Shown here in pieces: positions 9,578-17,252 of a stretch of DNA of 46,933 bases. The first letter of the stretch is position 1. Each line of letters starts with the position of its first letter. A program made the translations under genes and the position numbers. This DNA is from Flavobacterium psychrophilum (GTDB lineage: Bacteria > Bacteroidota > Bacteroidia > Flavobacteriales > Flavobacteriaceae). The stretch is taken from positions 1 to 46,933 of the forward strand of contig CAMAWT010000019.1 in assembly GCA_945862065.1 (NCBI GenBank). Reading direction: 5' to 3'. The notes beneath the pieces are model-generated. The model was not told where the DNA came from and made no database searches. It saw nothing but the letters and a program-made list of their open reading frames with translations.

Positions 9578-10190
9578 TGATCAATGTATCTACTTGAGTT
9601 TCTTGAAGAAGAAGAGAATCAATTTCGGTTGAGTCAAAAACTACTTTTCCATCCCCTAAAACTAAATCAATTTTTGATGATTTCAATACTTTCGTTCCAG
9701 GTTTTATTTCTTTTCCGTTCATCATTATTTTCAAAACCATGTCTTTACCAATATAAGGAACATACGTTATTTCTCCAGCTTCTAAACCGAGAGCTTTTAA
9801 TGTTGGAACTGCTTGTCTGTATGTTTTTTCAATTAAATCTGGAACGGCAACCATCGTGAAAGTAGCTGCATTAAGTTTCACATAAATGGTTCTTCCTCCT
9901 TTTACTTTTGAACCAGCCGTTGGTTCTTGTTGAACGATTGTTAGTTTTTGAAAAGCAGGATTGTAATCAACCGTATCGATAATTTCATAGTCTAAATCCA
10001 ATTCATTTAGCTTATCTTCTATTTGTTCTGGAGTTAAATTGGCTAGGTTTGGAACTGTAATTTCATCGCCATGATTGGTTATAAAAGTAATCCAATGAAA
10101 AAAAGCAAAGGCCAAAACAGCTACTAATGCTAATGCTGCAACCATTTGTGCAACAAATACTCTACTTGTAAGATATTTAACTAGACTCAT
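9567..10190 (-). CDS. PASTA domain-containing membrane-anchored protein
   Basis: The 207-residue protein has one transmembrane helix (about 12-35) followed by two PASTA-type modules. The first begins ITVPNLANLTPEQ near residue 44 and the second VAVPDLIEKTYRQAV near 113. The C-terminal tail is acidic and has no kinase or transpeptidase domain. PASTA modules bind peptidoglycan fragments or act as spacers in cell-wall proteins, so a periplasmic wall-linked role is plausible. It shares an operon with the RluA-family gene (11-base overlap). It is divergent from ddl, which makes D-Ala-D-Ala for peptidoglycan, so the context also fits the cell wall. Confidence 0.9.
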   Translation of the reverse strand: MSLVKYLTSRVFVAQMVAALALVAVLAFAFFHWITFITNHGDEITVPNLANLTPEQIEDKLNELDLDYEIIDTVDYNPAFQKLTIVQQEPTAGSKVKGGRTIYVKLNAATFTMVAVPDLIEKTYRQAVPTLKALGLEAGEITYVPYIGKDMVLKIMMNGKEIKPGTKVLKSSKIDLVLGDGKVVFDSTEIDSLLLQETQVDTLINAE

Positions 10191-10207
10191 AAATAATTTA
10201 TTTATCG

Positions 10208-10215
10208 CAAAGATA
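10208..10215 (-). promoter_or_regulatory. -7 box (TATCTTTG) for the PASTA-RluA operon
   Basis: On the minus strand this reads TATCTTTG, an exact TAnnTTTG match, 18 bases before the PASTA start codon. No convincing -33 TTG is seen at the right distance. Confidence 0.45.
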
Positions 10216-10240
10216 TAATTTTTAGTACCAACATTTATGC

Positions 10241-10248
10241 TATTTTTG
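10241..10248 (+). promoter_or_regulatory. -7 box (TATTTTTG) for ddl-coaD
   Basis: TATTTTTG matches TAnnTTTG and lies 25 bases before the ddl ATG. It is divergent from the PASTA promoter in the same 83-base gap. Confidence 0.45.
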
Positions 10249-10273
10249 TATAGTAATTAAAATTAAATCCACA

Positions 10274-11260
10274 ATGAACGTAGCTGTAGTTATGGGCGGA
10301 TATTCTGAAGAGTCAGTAATATCTTTGCGAAGCGGTCAATTGATATTAAATCAGATTGATAAAACCAAATACAAACCATTTGAAATTCATATTTTAAAAA
10401 ATGAATGGTATGGTCTGTTGAATGATCAGAAACATCCTATAAATAAATCAAATTTTTCTATAGAAACTCCAACAGAAACTATACTATTTGATGTAATAAT
10501 AAATACCATTCACGGCACACCAGGTGAAGACGGACACATGCAGGCCTATTGGGAATTGCTCGAATTGCCTTATACGGGTTGCAATTATTACCAATCTAGT
10601 TTAACATTCAACAAAAGAGATACGTTATCTGTTTTATCCAAATTTAATATACCAAAAGCAAATTCGGTTTATGTAACAAAAGGTGATGTTATTGATGGAA
10701 ATAAATTAGTTACAGAATTGGGCTTACCGTTTTTTGTAAAACCCAATCAATCTGGAAGTTCATTGGGAGTTTCAAGAGTAAATGCATTAAACGAACTAGA
10801 CAAAGCCTTGGATTTTGCCTTTGCCGAAGACAACGATATTTTGATAGAATCATTCCTTAACGGAAGAGAAATTTCGGTTGGAGTGCTCCATTATAAAGGA
10901 AAAACAACTGTTTTGGGTATTACCGAAATAATCTCTGAAAATGTTTTTTTTGATTACGAAGCCAAATATTTAGGGAAATCTAAAGAAGTTACCCCAGCCG
11001 ATTTACCATATGATATTGAAAATTTAGTCATTGAAACCGCTAAAAAAGTGTATGAAGCATTAGGTATGAGTGGTTTTTCTAGAACCGATTTTATCATTAT
11101 GAATGGTGTGCCTCATTTTATAGAAATCAATACCAATCCGGGATTATCGCCACAAAGTATTTTTCCGCAACAAGCGGCACATGCGCAATTGAATTTTGGC
11201 GATTTGCTTGATAATGAAATAGAATTAGCGTTGAAAAGAAAACCTATTTGGAAGAAATAA
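10274..11260 (+). CDS. ddl: D-alanine--D-alanine ligase
   Basis: The 328-residue ATP-grasp enzyme joins two D-alanines for the peptidoglycan stem peptide in the cytoplasm. Visible motifs are the N-terminal MGGYSEESVISLRSG (substrate-binding Glu in SEES), HGTPGEDG near residue 79, and the ATP-binding PFFVKPNQSGSSLGVSRV near 153. The metal- and substrate-binding C-terminal segment is FIEINTNPGLSPQSIFPQ near 280. Length and motif order are typical of Ddl. It is first in a two-gene operon with coaD, 10 bases apart, and is divergent from a PASTA protein. Confidence 0.97.
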   Translation: MNVAVVMGGYSEESVISLRSGQLILNQIDKTKYKPFEIHILKNEWYGLLNDQKHPINKSNFSIETPTETILFDVIINTIHGTPGEDGHMQAYWELLELPYTGCNYYQSSLTFNKRDTLSVLSKFNIPKANSVYVTKGDVIDGNKLVTELGLPFFVKPNQSGSSLGVSRVNALNELDKALDFAFAEDNDILIESFLNGREISVGVLHYKGKTTVLGITEIISENVFFDYEAKYLGKSKEVTPADLPYDIENLVIETAKKVYEALGMSGFSRTDFIIMNGVPHFIEINTNPGLSPQSIFPQQAAHAQLNFGDLLDNEIELALKRKPIWKK

Positions 11261-11270
11261 CTAACAACCC

Positions 11271-11726
11271 ATGAGAAAAGCAATATTCCCAGGATCTTTT
11301 GACCCAATAACACTTGGACATTACGATATCATCAAAAGAAGTTTGCCACTTTTTGACGAAATTGTGGTGGCAATTGGCATCAATGCTGATAAAAAATACA
11401 TGTTTTCATTAGAAGACCGCATCCAATTTATCAAAGAATCTTTTGCCAATGAACCCAAAATTAGTGTCATTAGTTATGAAGGACTTACGATTGATTTGTG
11501 CAAGAAATTGGACGCCGACTTCATTTTGAGAGGCCTACGAAACCCTGCCGATTTTGAGTTCGAAAAAGCCATTGCACACACCAACAGAAGACTTGCAAAA
11601 ATAGAAACCGTATTTTTGTTAACTGCCGCCAAAACGTCTTATATTTCGTCAAGTATTGTTCGGGATGTGATTAGAAATGGTGGCGAATATAAAATGTTGG
11701 TGCCAGATGCAGTTAGAGTAAAATAA
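11271..11726 (+). CDS. coaD: phosphopantetheine adenylyltransferase
   Basis: The 151-residue cytoplasmic enzyme transfers AMP to 4'-phosphopantetheine, the penultimate step of coenzyme A synthesis. The nucleotidyltransferase signature FPGSFDPITLGHYDII (TxGH motif) is at the N-terminus. The LRGLRNPADFEFE segment is near residue 87, and the C-terminal SYISSSIVRDVIRNGG matches the ISSTxVR motif. The size is close to the usual 155-165 residues. It follows ddl by 10 bases and is followed by a hairpin terminator, so ddl-coaD looks like a complete operon. Confidence 0.97.
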   Translation: MRKAIFPGSFDPITLGHYDIIKRSLPLFDEIVVAIGINADKKYMFSLEDRIQFIKESFANEPKISVISYEGLTIDLCKKLDADFILRGLRNPADFEFEKAIAHTNRRLAKIETVFLLTAAKTSYISSSIVRDVIRNGGEYKMLVPDAVRVK

Positions 11727-11735
11727 AAAAAATAC

Positions 11736-11777
11736 TCCCTTAATTAAATATTCTTTTTTAAATGTTTAATTAAGGGA
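11736..11777. terminator. hairpin terminator after coaD
   Basis: TCCCTTAATTAAA (11736-11748) pairs perfectly with TTTAATTAAGGGA (11765-11777). The stem is 13 bases with an A/T-rich loop, ten bases after the coaD stop. Confidence 0.7.
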
Positions 11778-11848
11778 ATATAAAAAGTTATTTTTTAATT
11801 TTTATTAGTTTAGGAATGATTTTTTTTAGATTTCGTTTTGAAATATTA

Positions 11849-12427
11849 CTACTCTTTAACCTTATTTGAATTAATCCAATCAATATATTTATTAAACACT
11901 GGGTTGAATAAAGGTCGGTCCAATCCGCCCCAATTAATAGCATTGTGTTTAATATGTAATACTACTTCTGCATTTGTAGGATTTATTATTTTGTACTCCA
12001 TTGAAAAGTTATAGCCACCTTTATATTCTACATTGCTTTCGCAGATTAAAAATTTGCCTATGCTCTTGCTCAAATTTAAAAGTCCAATATTATCTGAAAT
12101 ACTAGTAACTTTATCAGAAAGATTTTTTTGAATTACAAATTGTTCTAGTTCATTTTGAGTATAATAGTTATTAAAACCTCCAATATTTGTTAATGTTCCT
12201 AGAATATATTTTTCGTATTTTTCTACATTAAGTCCACTTTTTTTAACATATAAAAATTGTGAATATTCATTTAAATTAATACTTTTTTCAACAAGTATTT
12301 CATCTGGACTCAAAATAGTTTCTGTAGGTAATTTTCCTGTTTCAGGATTTAAAGCTTTCACTTTCAAAGTTGGGCTACATGAAAAAATTACAAAAGACAA
12401 AGCAAAAATAAGAAGTGTGTTTTTCAT
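11849..12427 (-). CDS. lipoprotein of unknown function
   Basis: The 192-residue protein begins with a lipoprotein signal peptide, MKNTLLIFALSFVIFSC, with the lipidated Cys at 17. The mature part mixes alpha and beta segments. It has a central stretch about growth of beta strands (YKGGYNFSMEYKIINP near 135) and a Trp/Asn-rich end (HNAINWGGLDRPLFNPVFNKYIDW). I recognise no named domain. It stands alone: coaD converges from one side, and a long non-coding region with a dispersed repeat lies upstream. A membrane-anchored periplasmic location is supported; the role is not. Confidence 0.8.
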   Translation of the reverse strand: MKNTLLIFALSFVIFSCSPTLKVKALNPETGKLPTETILSPDEILVEKSINLNEYSQFLYVKKSGLNVEKYEKYILGTLTNIGGFNNYYTQNELEQFVIQKNLSDKVTSISDNIGLLNLSKSIGKFLICESNVEYKGGYNFSMEYKIINPTNAEVVLHIKHNAINWGGLDRPLFNPVFNKYIDWINSNKVKE

Positions 12428-12768
12428 TTTTTTAATATTTAAACAAGTTGATTTAATAATTTTTCAAATATAATTTTTTTTGAATAATTTTCAAATTTAT
12501 TAACTTACATATTTTGTGATTATTAATTTTAATTTGATTTTAACACTATAATTTTATATTGTCTAACAGTTTAGTTTGTATTTCGAATTGTTTTTTTAAA
12601 AATTTATTCAATATGATAAAAAATGCCTGGGAATGACAAGTTTAACAATGAAAATGGCAATTTCAATATCAATTTCAAATTTTGCCACGAATTATCTAAT
12701 TATCTAATTGACGAATTATCTCATTTTCTAATCGATAAATTTCGAACTGAAAACCTTCTTGTGATGTC
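12428..12768. other. AT-rich non-coding region upstream of the lipoprotein
   Basis: No supported gene. A short open frame running from 12623 through the adjacent repeat has no family features. The stretch contains repeated ATTATCTAATT/ACGAATTATCT words near 12688-12722. Confidence 0.5.
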
Positions 12769-12837
12769 TAGCCCCGATAGAGCCGATATCCTCCCGAAGT
12801 CCCGTAGGGCAAGGGAGATAAAGGCGATAGCGGGACC
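12769..12837 (+). repeat. dispersed intergenic repeat, family A (copy 1)
   Basis: The element begins TAGCCCCGATAGAGCCGATA and ends in AAGGCGATAGCGGGAC. It contains CCCGTAGGGC and GGAGATAAAGGCG. Near-identical copies occur at 25615-25680 (reverse) and 35608-35676 (forward). Confidence 0.85.
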
Positions 12838-12900
12838 AAACGCCTATTGAAAGGAGTTTGTCTTGCTTCAAATTATTGAAATAATAAATTTGTAGGCAAA

Positions 12901-12930
12901 AAAAAACCTCTTCGGTTGAAGAGGTTTTTT
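12901..12930. terminator. terminator of the DUF2911 gene
   Basis: AAAAAACCTCTTC (12901-12913) pairs perfectly with GAAGAGGTTTTTT (12918-12930) around a GGTT loop. It lies 15 bases beyond the minus-strand stop at 12946 and could act on both strands. Confidence 0.85.
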
Positions 12931-12945
12931 ACACTATTTGAATAA

Positions 12946-13800
12946 TTATTTCTTACTCCACTCAGCAATACTGTCTTTATTCATTTTTACATAATCATCG
13001 TTTTTAGCTTTTTCAGCTGCAGCCATAGATAATTTTGCAGTGGCAATAGCGCCTACTTTATCGCCCAATTTTGCTTGAATCAATGATTTTTGACGTAAAT
13101 ACCAAAACGGAACCTCTTCACCTTCTTTGGTCATTGAAACAGCTTTGTTTACATATTCCAATGCTTTGTTCATGTCGCCATTTGACTGGAAATAATATTG
13201 TCCAGCAGAGAAATAATCGCCAGCTCCAGGACCAGCTAAAACTTTGTTTATGTTTGCTATAGCTGTTTTTTGTGTTGGAACCTCAAATTTTAAAGCAATC
13301 ATGGTGTTTTCCCAAGATAATTCCAAATGAGCATTGTCATTGGTAATATTTCCAATCGATAATGTAAACGTATCAATTTTATGATCTAAAAATACTGGTT
13401 TAACATTGGCTCTAACAGCAACATTTGTCTCACTCCATGTTTCTGGATTTCCCCAATTGTCAATTGTTTTGTACAAAATAACTTCCCAGTTATCTGCTTT
13501 TGGAACCGTAAAAATAGAATATTTACCTTTTGCAACTGTTTTACCATCAATAACCACATCGTCACTAAAAGAAATCATCGAGTTTTGATTAGCGCCTGTT
13601 CTCCATAATTTTCCAAACGGAACTAAATCACCAAAAATAACTCTTCCTTTGGTACTTGGTCTTGAATAATCTAAAGTCACACTCGTTAACCCAACCATGT
13701 TTTCAGAGGTTGATTTAGGACTTGCCTGAGGTGTTTTTACTTGTGCTTCAATAGCGAAATTGGCTATGATCATAGCCACCATTACAATTATTTTTTTCAT
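12946..13800 (-). CDS. DUF2911 domain-containing secreted protein with C-terminal TPR-like helices
   Basis: The protein is 284 residues from ATG 13800. It starts with a signal peptide (MKKIIVMVAMIIANFAIEAQ), then the DUF2911 domain (about 30-175) with SVTLDYSRPSTKGRVIFG and GKLWRTGANQNSMISFSDDV. A helical C-terminal third follows (DYFSAGQYYFQSNGDMNKAL) that looks like one or two TPR-type repeats. DUF2911 proteins are common exported Bacteroidota proteins of unknown activity. The frame stays open for 54 codons upstream of 13800, but the longer version buries the signal peptide and would overlap the divergent SRPBCC gene start and both promoters. I therefore chose 13800. It stands alone, with its own promoter and terminator. 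Confidence 0.9.
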   Translation of the reverse strand: MKKIIVMVAMIIANFAIEAQVKTPQASPKSTSENMVGLTSVTLDYSRPSTKGRVIFGDLVPFGKLWRTGANQNSMISFSDDVVIDGKTVAKGKYSIFTVPKADNWEVILYKTIDNWGNPETWSETNVAVRANVKPVFLDHKIDTFTLSIGNITNDNAHLELSWENTMIALKFEVPTQKTAIANINKVLAGPGAGDYFSAGQYYFQSNGDMNKALEYVNKAVSMTKEGEEVPFWYLRQKSLIQAKLGDKVGAIATAKLSMAAAEKAKNDDYVKMNKDSIAEWSKK

Positions 13801-13820
13801 GATTATTAATTTTGTTTGGT

Positions 13821-13847
13821 CAAATTTACAAATAGTATTTGAGTCAA
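13821..13847 (-). promoter_or_regulatory. promoter of the DUF2911 gene
   Basis: On the minus strand TTG (13847-13845) and TAAATTTG (13828-13821) are spaced by 16 bases, close to the Bacteroidota consensus. They lie about 21 bases before the chosen ATG, which supports that start. Confidence 0.5.
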
Positions 13848-13932
13848 ATGTTAATTTAAACTTAAATACTTTTAAAATGTTTAACAAAACGTAAATAAAA
13901 TTAAACAATTTTATACTTTTACAAAAAAAAAT

Positions 13933-14397
13933 ATGAAAATCTATCGTTTGCAATCGAAGCAAAATTTACCCATCACCATTGAAGAAGCTTGGAGTTTGTT
14001 ATCTGACCCCAAAAACTTACAGAAAATAACGCCTGAGTACATGGGTTTTAAAATTCTTTCAGGAGCCGACAGACCTATGTTTCCAGGTCAGATCATTCAA
14101 TATATTGTCACGCCCGTTTTAGGCATTCCTGTTAAATGGGTTACCGAAATTACCCATGTTGTTGATAAAACTTATTTCGTAGACGAACAACTTTTTGGAC
14201 CTTATGCTTTTTGGCAACATAAGCATTTTATTAAAGAAATTCCTGGCGGCGTTGAAATGGAAGATATTATCGATTACAAAGTGCCCATGGGGATTTTGGG
14301 TCAATTGGTTCATCCCTTTTTGGTTGCCCCGAAATTAAATGAAATTTTTAACTATAGAAAAGCCAAACTAATTGAAATGTTTGGAGAATTTAAATAA
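13933..14397 (+). CDS. SRPBCC-family (START-like) ligand-binding protein
   Basis: The 154-residue protein has the SRPBCC fold pattern. It opens with a strand, IYRLQSKQNLPI, and then the typical helix TIEEAWSLLSDPKNLQKITP. The strand series follows, containing FPGQIIQYIVTPVLGIPVKWV and the family-like DEQLFGPYAFWQHKHFI. A long C-terminal helix covers the pocket (NEIFNYRKAKLIEMF). Relatives bind small hydrophobic ligands, and some act as cyclases; no catalytic residues can be assigned. It is the first gene of an operon with an SDR (6-base gap) and a photolyase. Similar genes often accompany bacterial photolyases. Confidence 0.88.
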   Translation: MKIYRLQSKQNLPITIEEAWSLLSDPKNLQKITPEYMGFKILSGADRPMFPGQIIQYIVTPVLGIPVKWVTEITHVVDKTYFVDEQLFGPYAFWQHKHFIKEIPGGVEMEDIIDYKVPMGILGQLVHPFLVAPKLNEIFNYRKAKLIEMFGEFK

Positions 14398-14403
14398 AAA
14401 AAT

Positions 14404-15102
14404 ATGAAAAATATATTACTTATTGGAGGATCTTACGGAATAGGATTGGCCATCACGAAAGAACTTGCTGCAACAAATAATGTGTATGTAGCTTCTAGAT
14501 CAAACGAAAATTTAACCGGATTGAATGTAACGCACATCCCATTTGATGTTGCTACAGACACACTTGATGCCTCGTTATTGCCAAGTCAAATTGATGGATT
14601 TGTGTATTGTCCTGGAAGCATTAATTTGCGTCCTTTCAAAGGTTTAAAATTAGAAAGCTTTGAACAAGACATGCAGATTAACTTTTTTGGAGCGGTTAAA
14701 ACTATCCAAACCATTTTACCACAATTAACAGCTGGTAGCCAATCGAGTGTGGTATTATTTAGTTCGGTTGCTGCCAGTATGGGAATGCCGTTTCATTCAA
14801 GTATTGCCGCCGCGAAAGGTGCTGTAGAAGGTTTTGCAAAAGCTTTGGCTGCAGAATATGCTTCAAAAATTAGAGTGAATGTTATTGCGCCATCATTGAC
14901 ACATACGCCACTTGCTGATAAATTTTTGAACAACGAAACCAAACAAGAAAAAGCGGCCGAAAGACATCCGATGAATCGTTTTGGTCAACCTGAAGATTTG
15001 TCAAAAATGGCTGTTTTTTTATTAAATGATAGCAGCAGTTGGATGACTGGGCAAGTACTTCATGTAGATGGTGGTATGTCAACATTACTTGTAAACGGTT
15101 AA
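14404..15102 (+). CDS. SDR-family oxidoreductase lacking the catalytic tyrosine
   Basis: The 232-residue Rossmann protein has the dinucleotide motif GGSYGIG (residues 8-14) and a C-terminal SDR segment NVIAPSLTHTPLADKF. It ends with SSWMTGQVLHVDGGMSTL. Ser121 and Lys138 of the SDR active site are present. The Tyr of the YxxxK motif is replaced by Ile134, because the sequence reads SIAAAKGAVEGFAKALAAE. I recall this IAAAK variant from other SDRs, so it is probably a subfamily trait rather than a sequencing error. Loss of Tyr argues against standard NAD(P)H carbonyl reduction. It lies between the SRPBCC gene and the photolyase in one operon. The substrate is unknown. Confidence 0.9.
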   Translation: MKNILLIGGSYGIGLAITKELAATNNVYVASRSNENLTGLNVTHIPFDVATDTLDASLLPSQIDGFVYCPGSINLRPFKGLKLESFEQDMQINFFGAVKTIQTILPQLTAGSQSSVVLFSSVAASMGMPFHSSIAAAKGAVEGFAKALAAEYASKIRVNVIAPSLTHTPLADKFLNNETKQEKAAERHPMNRFGQPEDLSKMAVFLLNDSSSWMTGQVLHVDGGMSTLLVNG

Positions 15103-15119
15103 TTAATTCAGTTATAAAA

Positions 15120-16406
15120 ATGAATATATTTTGGTTTCGACGCGACTTACGATTGGATGATAATGTTGGACTTTTTCATGCTTTACAGCAAATAGAAAGC
15201 GTCTTACCTATATTTATTTTTGATACCAGCATTTTGAGTCAATTGCCAAAAGACGATGCGAGAGTCACCTTTATTCATGAGCAATTAGAAAAAATACAGT
15301 TGCAATTGCAAACAATTGGAAAGTCGTTGGCGGTTTTTCATGGGACACCAAAGGAAATTTTTGAGAAAATAATTTCCGAGCAAAGTATAGATTCTGTTTA
15401 TACAAATACCGATTATGAACCGTATGCTCGTAAACGAGATTTGGATTTATATCAATTGTTTAAAGAAAAAAAAATTGATTTTAAAACGTGCAAAGATCAG
15501 GTTATTTTTGAAAAAGAGGAAGTAACAAAAGACGATGGTTTGCCCTATGTTGTGTACACGCCCTACTCCAAAAAATGGAAAGAAAATTTCAATAAAGCTC
15601 CGTTTATAATTTATAATTCGGAGGTTTTTTTGGATAAAATAACGAGTCACTCCTACCCTTTTTTGAGTTTGGAAGCCATTGGATTTGAGAAAAGTAATAT
15701 TGTGATTTCTCCTTTTGATGTGTCCGAAAAATTGATACATGAATACGAAGAAACACGAAATTTTCCAGCACTTAATAAAACCTCTTTTTTAGGGATTTAT
15801 TTACGATTCGGCGCAGTTTCTATTCGGAAGATGGTTGCAAAAGCCAATCAGGATAAAAATGAAACGTTTTTGAAAGAGTTGATTTGGCGCGAATTTTTCA
15901 TGCAAATATTATGGCATTTTCCACATACAAAATCGTCTAGTTTCAGACCCAAATATGATGCGATAGCTTGGGACAATAATGAAGAATTATTCAAAAAATG
16001 GTGTGCAGGAAAAACAGGTTATCCTTTTGTGGATGCAGGTATGCGAGAGCTGAATACAACAGGTCACATGCACAACAGAGTGCGCATGATAGTTGCCAGT
16101 TTTTTGTGCAAACATTTATTAATTGATTGGCGCTGGGGCGAAACTTATTTTGCCTCCAAATTGTTGGATTATGAACAATCGAGTAATGTGGGTAACTGGC
16201 AATGGGCAGCAGGATCTGGAGTGGATGCCGCACCTTACTTTAGAATTTTTAATCCTACAGAACAGATTAAAAAGTTTGATAAAGACTTAAAATACATCAA
16301 AAAATGGATTCCTGAGTTGGAGACTTCATATTATCCACAACCGATTATAGATCATAAAGAAGCTAGAGAACGTTGTTTGAGGGTTTATAAAAATGCGGTT
16401 GGGTAA
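15120..16406 (+). CDS. deoxyribodipyrimidine photolyase / cryptochrome family protein
   Basis: The 428-residue protein opens with the antenna-domain signature MNIFWFRRDLRLDDNVGL. The C-terminal FAD-binding helical domain is well conserved: FLKELIWREFFMQILW near residue 265, then GYPFVDAGMREL, TGHMHNRVRMIVASFL and NVGNWQWAAGSGVD. These features place it among class I-like photolyases, which use blue light and FAD to split cyclobutane pyrimidine dimers. A (6-4) or cryptochrome role cannot be excluded. The frame is open upstream to 15039, but that extension overlaps the SDR gene and has no family sequence, so ATG 15120 is right. It is the last gene of the SRPBCC-SDR-photolyase operon and is followed by a large hairpin repeat. 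Confidence 0.95.
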   Translation: MNIFWFRRDLRLDDNVGLFHALQQIESVLPIFIFDTSILSQLPKDDARVTFIHEQLEKIQLQLQTIGKSLAVFHGTPKEIFEKIISEQSIDSVYTNTDYEPYARKRDLDLYQLFKEKKIDFKTCKDQVIFEKEEVTKDDGLPYVVYTPYSKKWKENFNKAPFIIYNSEVFLDKITSHSYPFLSLEAIGFEKSNIVISPFDVSEKLIHEYEETRNFPALNKTSFLGIYLRFGAVSIRKMVAKANQDKNETFLKELIWREFFMQILWHFPHTKSSSFRPKYDAIAWDNNEELFKKWCAGKTGYPFVDAGMRELNTTGHMHNRVRMIVASFLCKHLLIDWRWGETYFASKLLDYEQSSNVGNWQWAAGSGVDAAPYFRIFNPTEQIKKFDKDLKYIKKWIPELETSYYPQPIIDHKEARERCLRVYKNAVG

Positions 16407-16436
16407 ATTTTTCTTCTTATGAAAACAATTTTCGTT

Positions 16437-16583
16437 TTAGCCCAGATTGAAATGGAAAGCCTTGTGAAGGCAAAAGCTATTTTTTCTTGGTACAAAACAG
16501 CGACCGCAAGAAGCTCGTTTTGTACCAAAGAAAAAAAGCTTTTGACGAACAAGCTTGTAATGGAAAGCTGGATTGGCTTCTGA
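16437..16583. repeat. intergenic hairpin repeat element
   Basis: Outer ends TAGCCCAGATTGAAATGGAAAGC and, at the other side, TGGAAAGCTGGATTGGCT resemble each other in inverted form. The inner arms at 16472-16498 and 16517-16543 pair almost perfectly over 27 bases (sharing TTGGTACAAAAC/GTTTTGTACCAA). The 5' end resembles the starts of the family A elements and of 21755-21828. Confidence 0.8.
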
Positions 16584-16594
16584 AAATTTTTGAA

Positions 16595-17248
16595 TTATAA
16601 ATTTTGAATTATCTCAGCATTGATTTCATTGAAATGACTGATGACTTTGTTTGCCAAAGAATATTCTTGCCCTTTTGAATTAATGCTTTGATATCCAATA
16701 CAATAAATGTCGGCTGCGTGTGCTGCTTTGATACCGTTGGTGCTGTCTTCAATTACAATACATTGGTTTTTTGGGTGTTTTGAAAGACTTGCAGCATATA
16801 AAAAAATGGCGGGATCTGGCTTCGATTTTGGGAAATCTTCACCCGAAACAATGTGGCTAAAATAAGGATACAAATGAAATCTTTTGAAAACCCGATCGAT
16901 GGTTAATTTGGATGCTGACGAGGCAACTATGAGCTCTAATCCGTTGTTATATAAATCTTTAATCAATTCTTCTACTCCTTCAATAAGATTTAAATCTTCT
17001 TTGGTGTCGAAAGCATCGTTGAAGAGGTTTCGCTTGGTTTGAATGAGGTGTTCCACTTCGTGCTCGAGGCTAAAATGGTCTTTTAGTTTTTGGAACACAT
17101 TGCGTGTAGAATTTCCTGTTAAGGATTGATAATGGGCATCAGTCACTTCAATATTCAGCTGTTTAAAGTGTTGATAATAAGCATAATGATGTACGGGTTC
17201 TGTATCGACAATGACGCCATCCATGTCAAAAATTACGGTTTGTATCAT
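16595..17248 (-). CDS. HAD-superfamily phosphatase / beta-phosphoglucomutase-like
   Basis: The 217-residue HAD subfamily IA protein has motif I FDMDGVIVDTEP (nucleophile Asp8 and acid/base Asp10) and motif II VASSASK near residue 110. Motif III/IV KSKPDPAIFLYAA is followed by IVIEDSTNGIKAAHAA. A helical cap lies between about 15 and 85. The family covers sugar-phosphate phosphatases and phosphoglucomutases; the DGVIVDTEP pattern is common to beta-phosphoglucomutase-like members. The substrate cannot be set from sequence. It is the last gene of a four-gene minus operon, 4 bases after tcdA. Confidence 0.93.
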   Translation of the reverse strand: MIQTVIFDMDGVIVDTEPVHHYAYYQHFKQLNIEVTDAHYQSLTGNSTRNVFQKLKDHFSLEHEVEHLIQTKRNLFNDAFDTKEDLNLIEGVEELIKDLYNNGLELIVASSASKLTIDRVFKRFHLYPYFSHIVSGEDFPKSKPDPAIFLYAASLSKHPKNQCIVIEDSTNGIKAAHAADIYCIGYQSINSKGQEYSLANKVISHFNEINAEIIQNL

Positions 17249-17252
17249 GAGT

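Noticed and set aside
12623..12850. 75-codon plus-strand frame in the gap before the DUF2911 gene
   Set aside because: It runs through a dispersed family A repeat and has low-complexity Asn/Leu content, with no promoter or family signal.
13801..13962. N-terminal extension of the DUF2911 protein
   Set aside because: It precedes a clean signal peptide, spans the promoter, and overlaps the divergent SRPBCC gene start.
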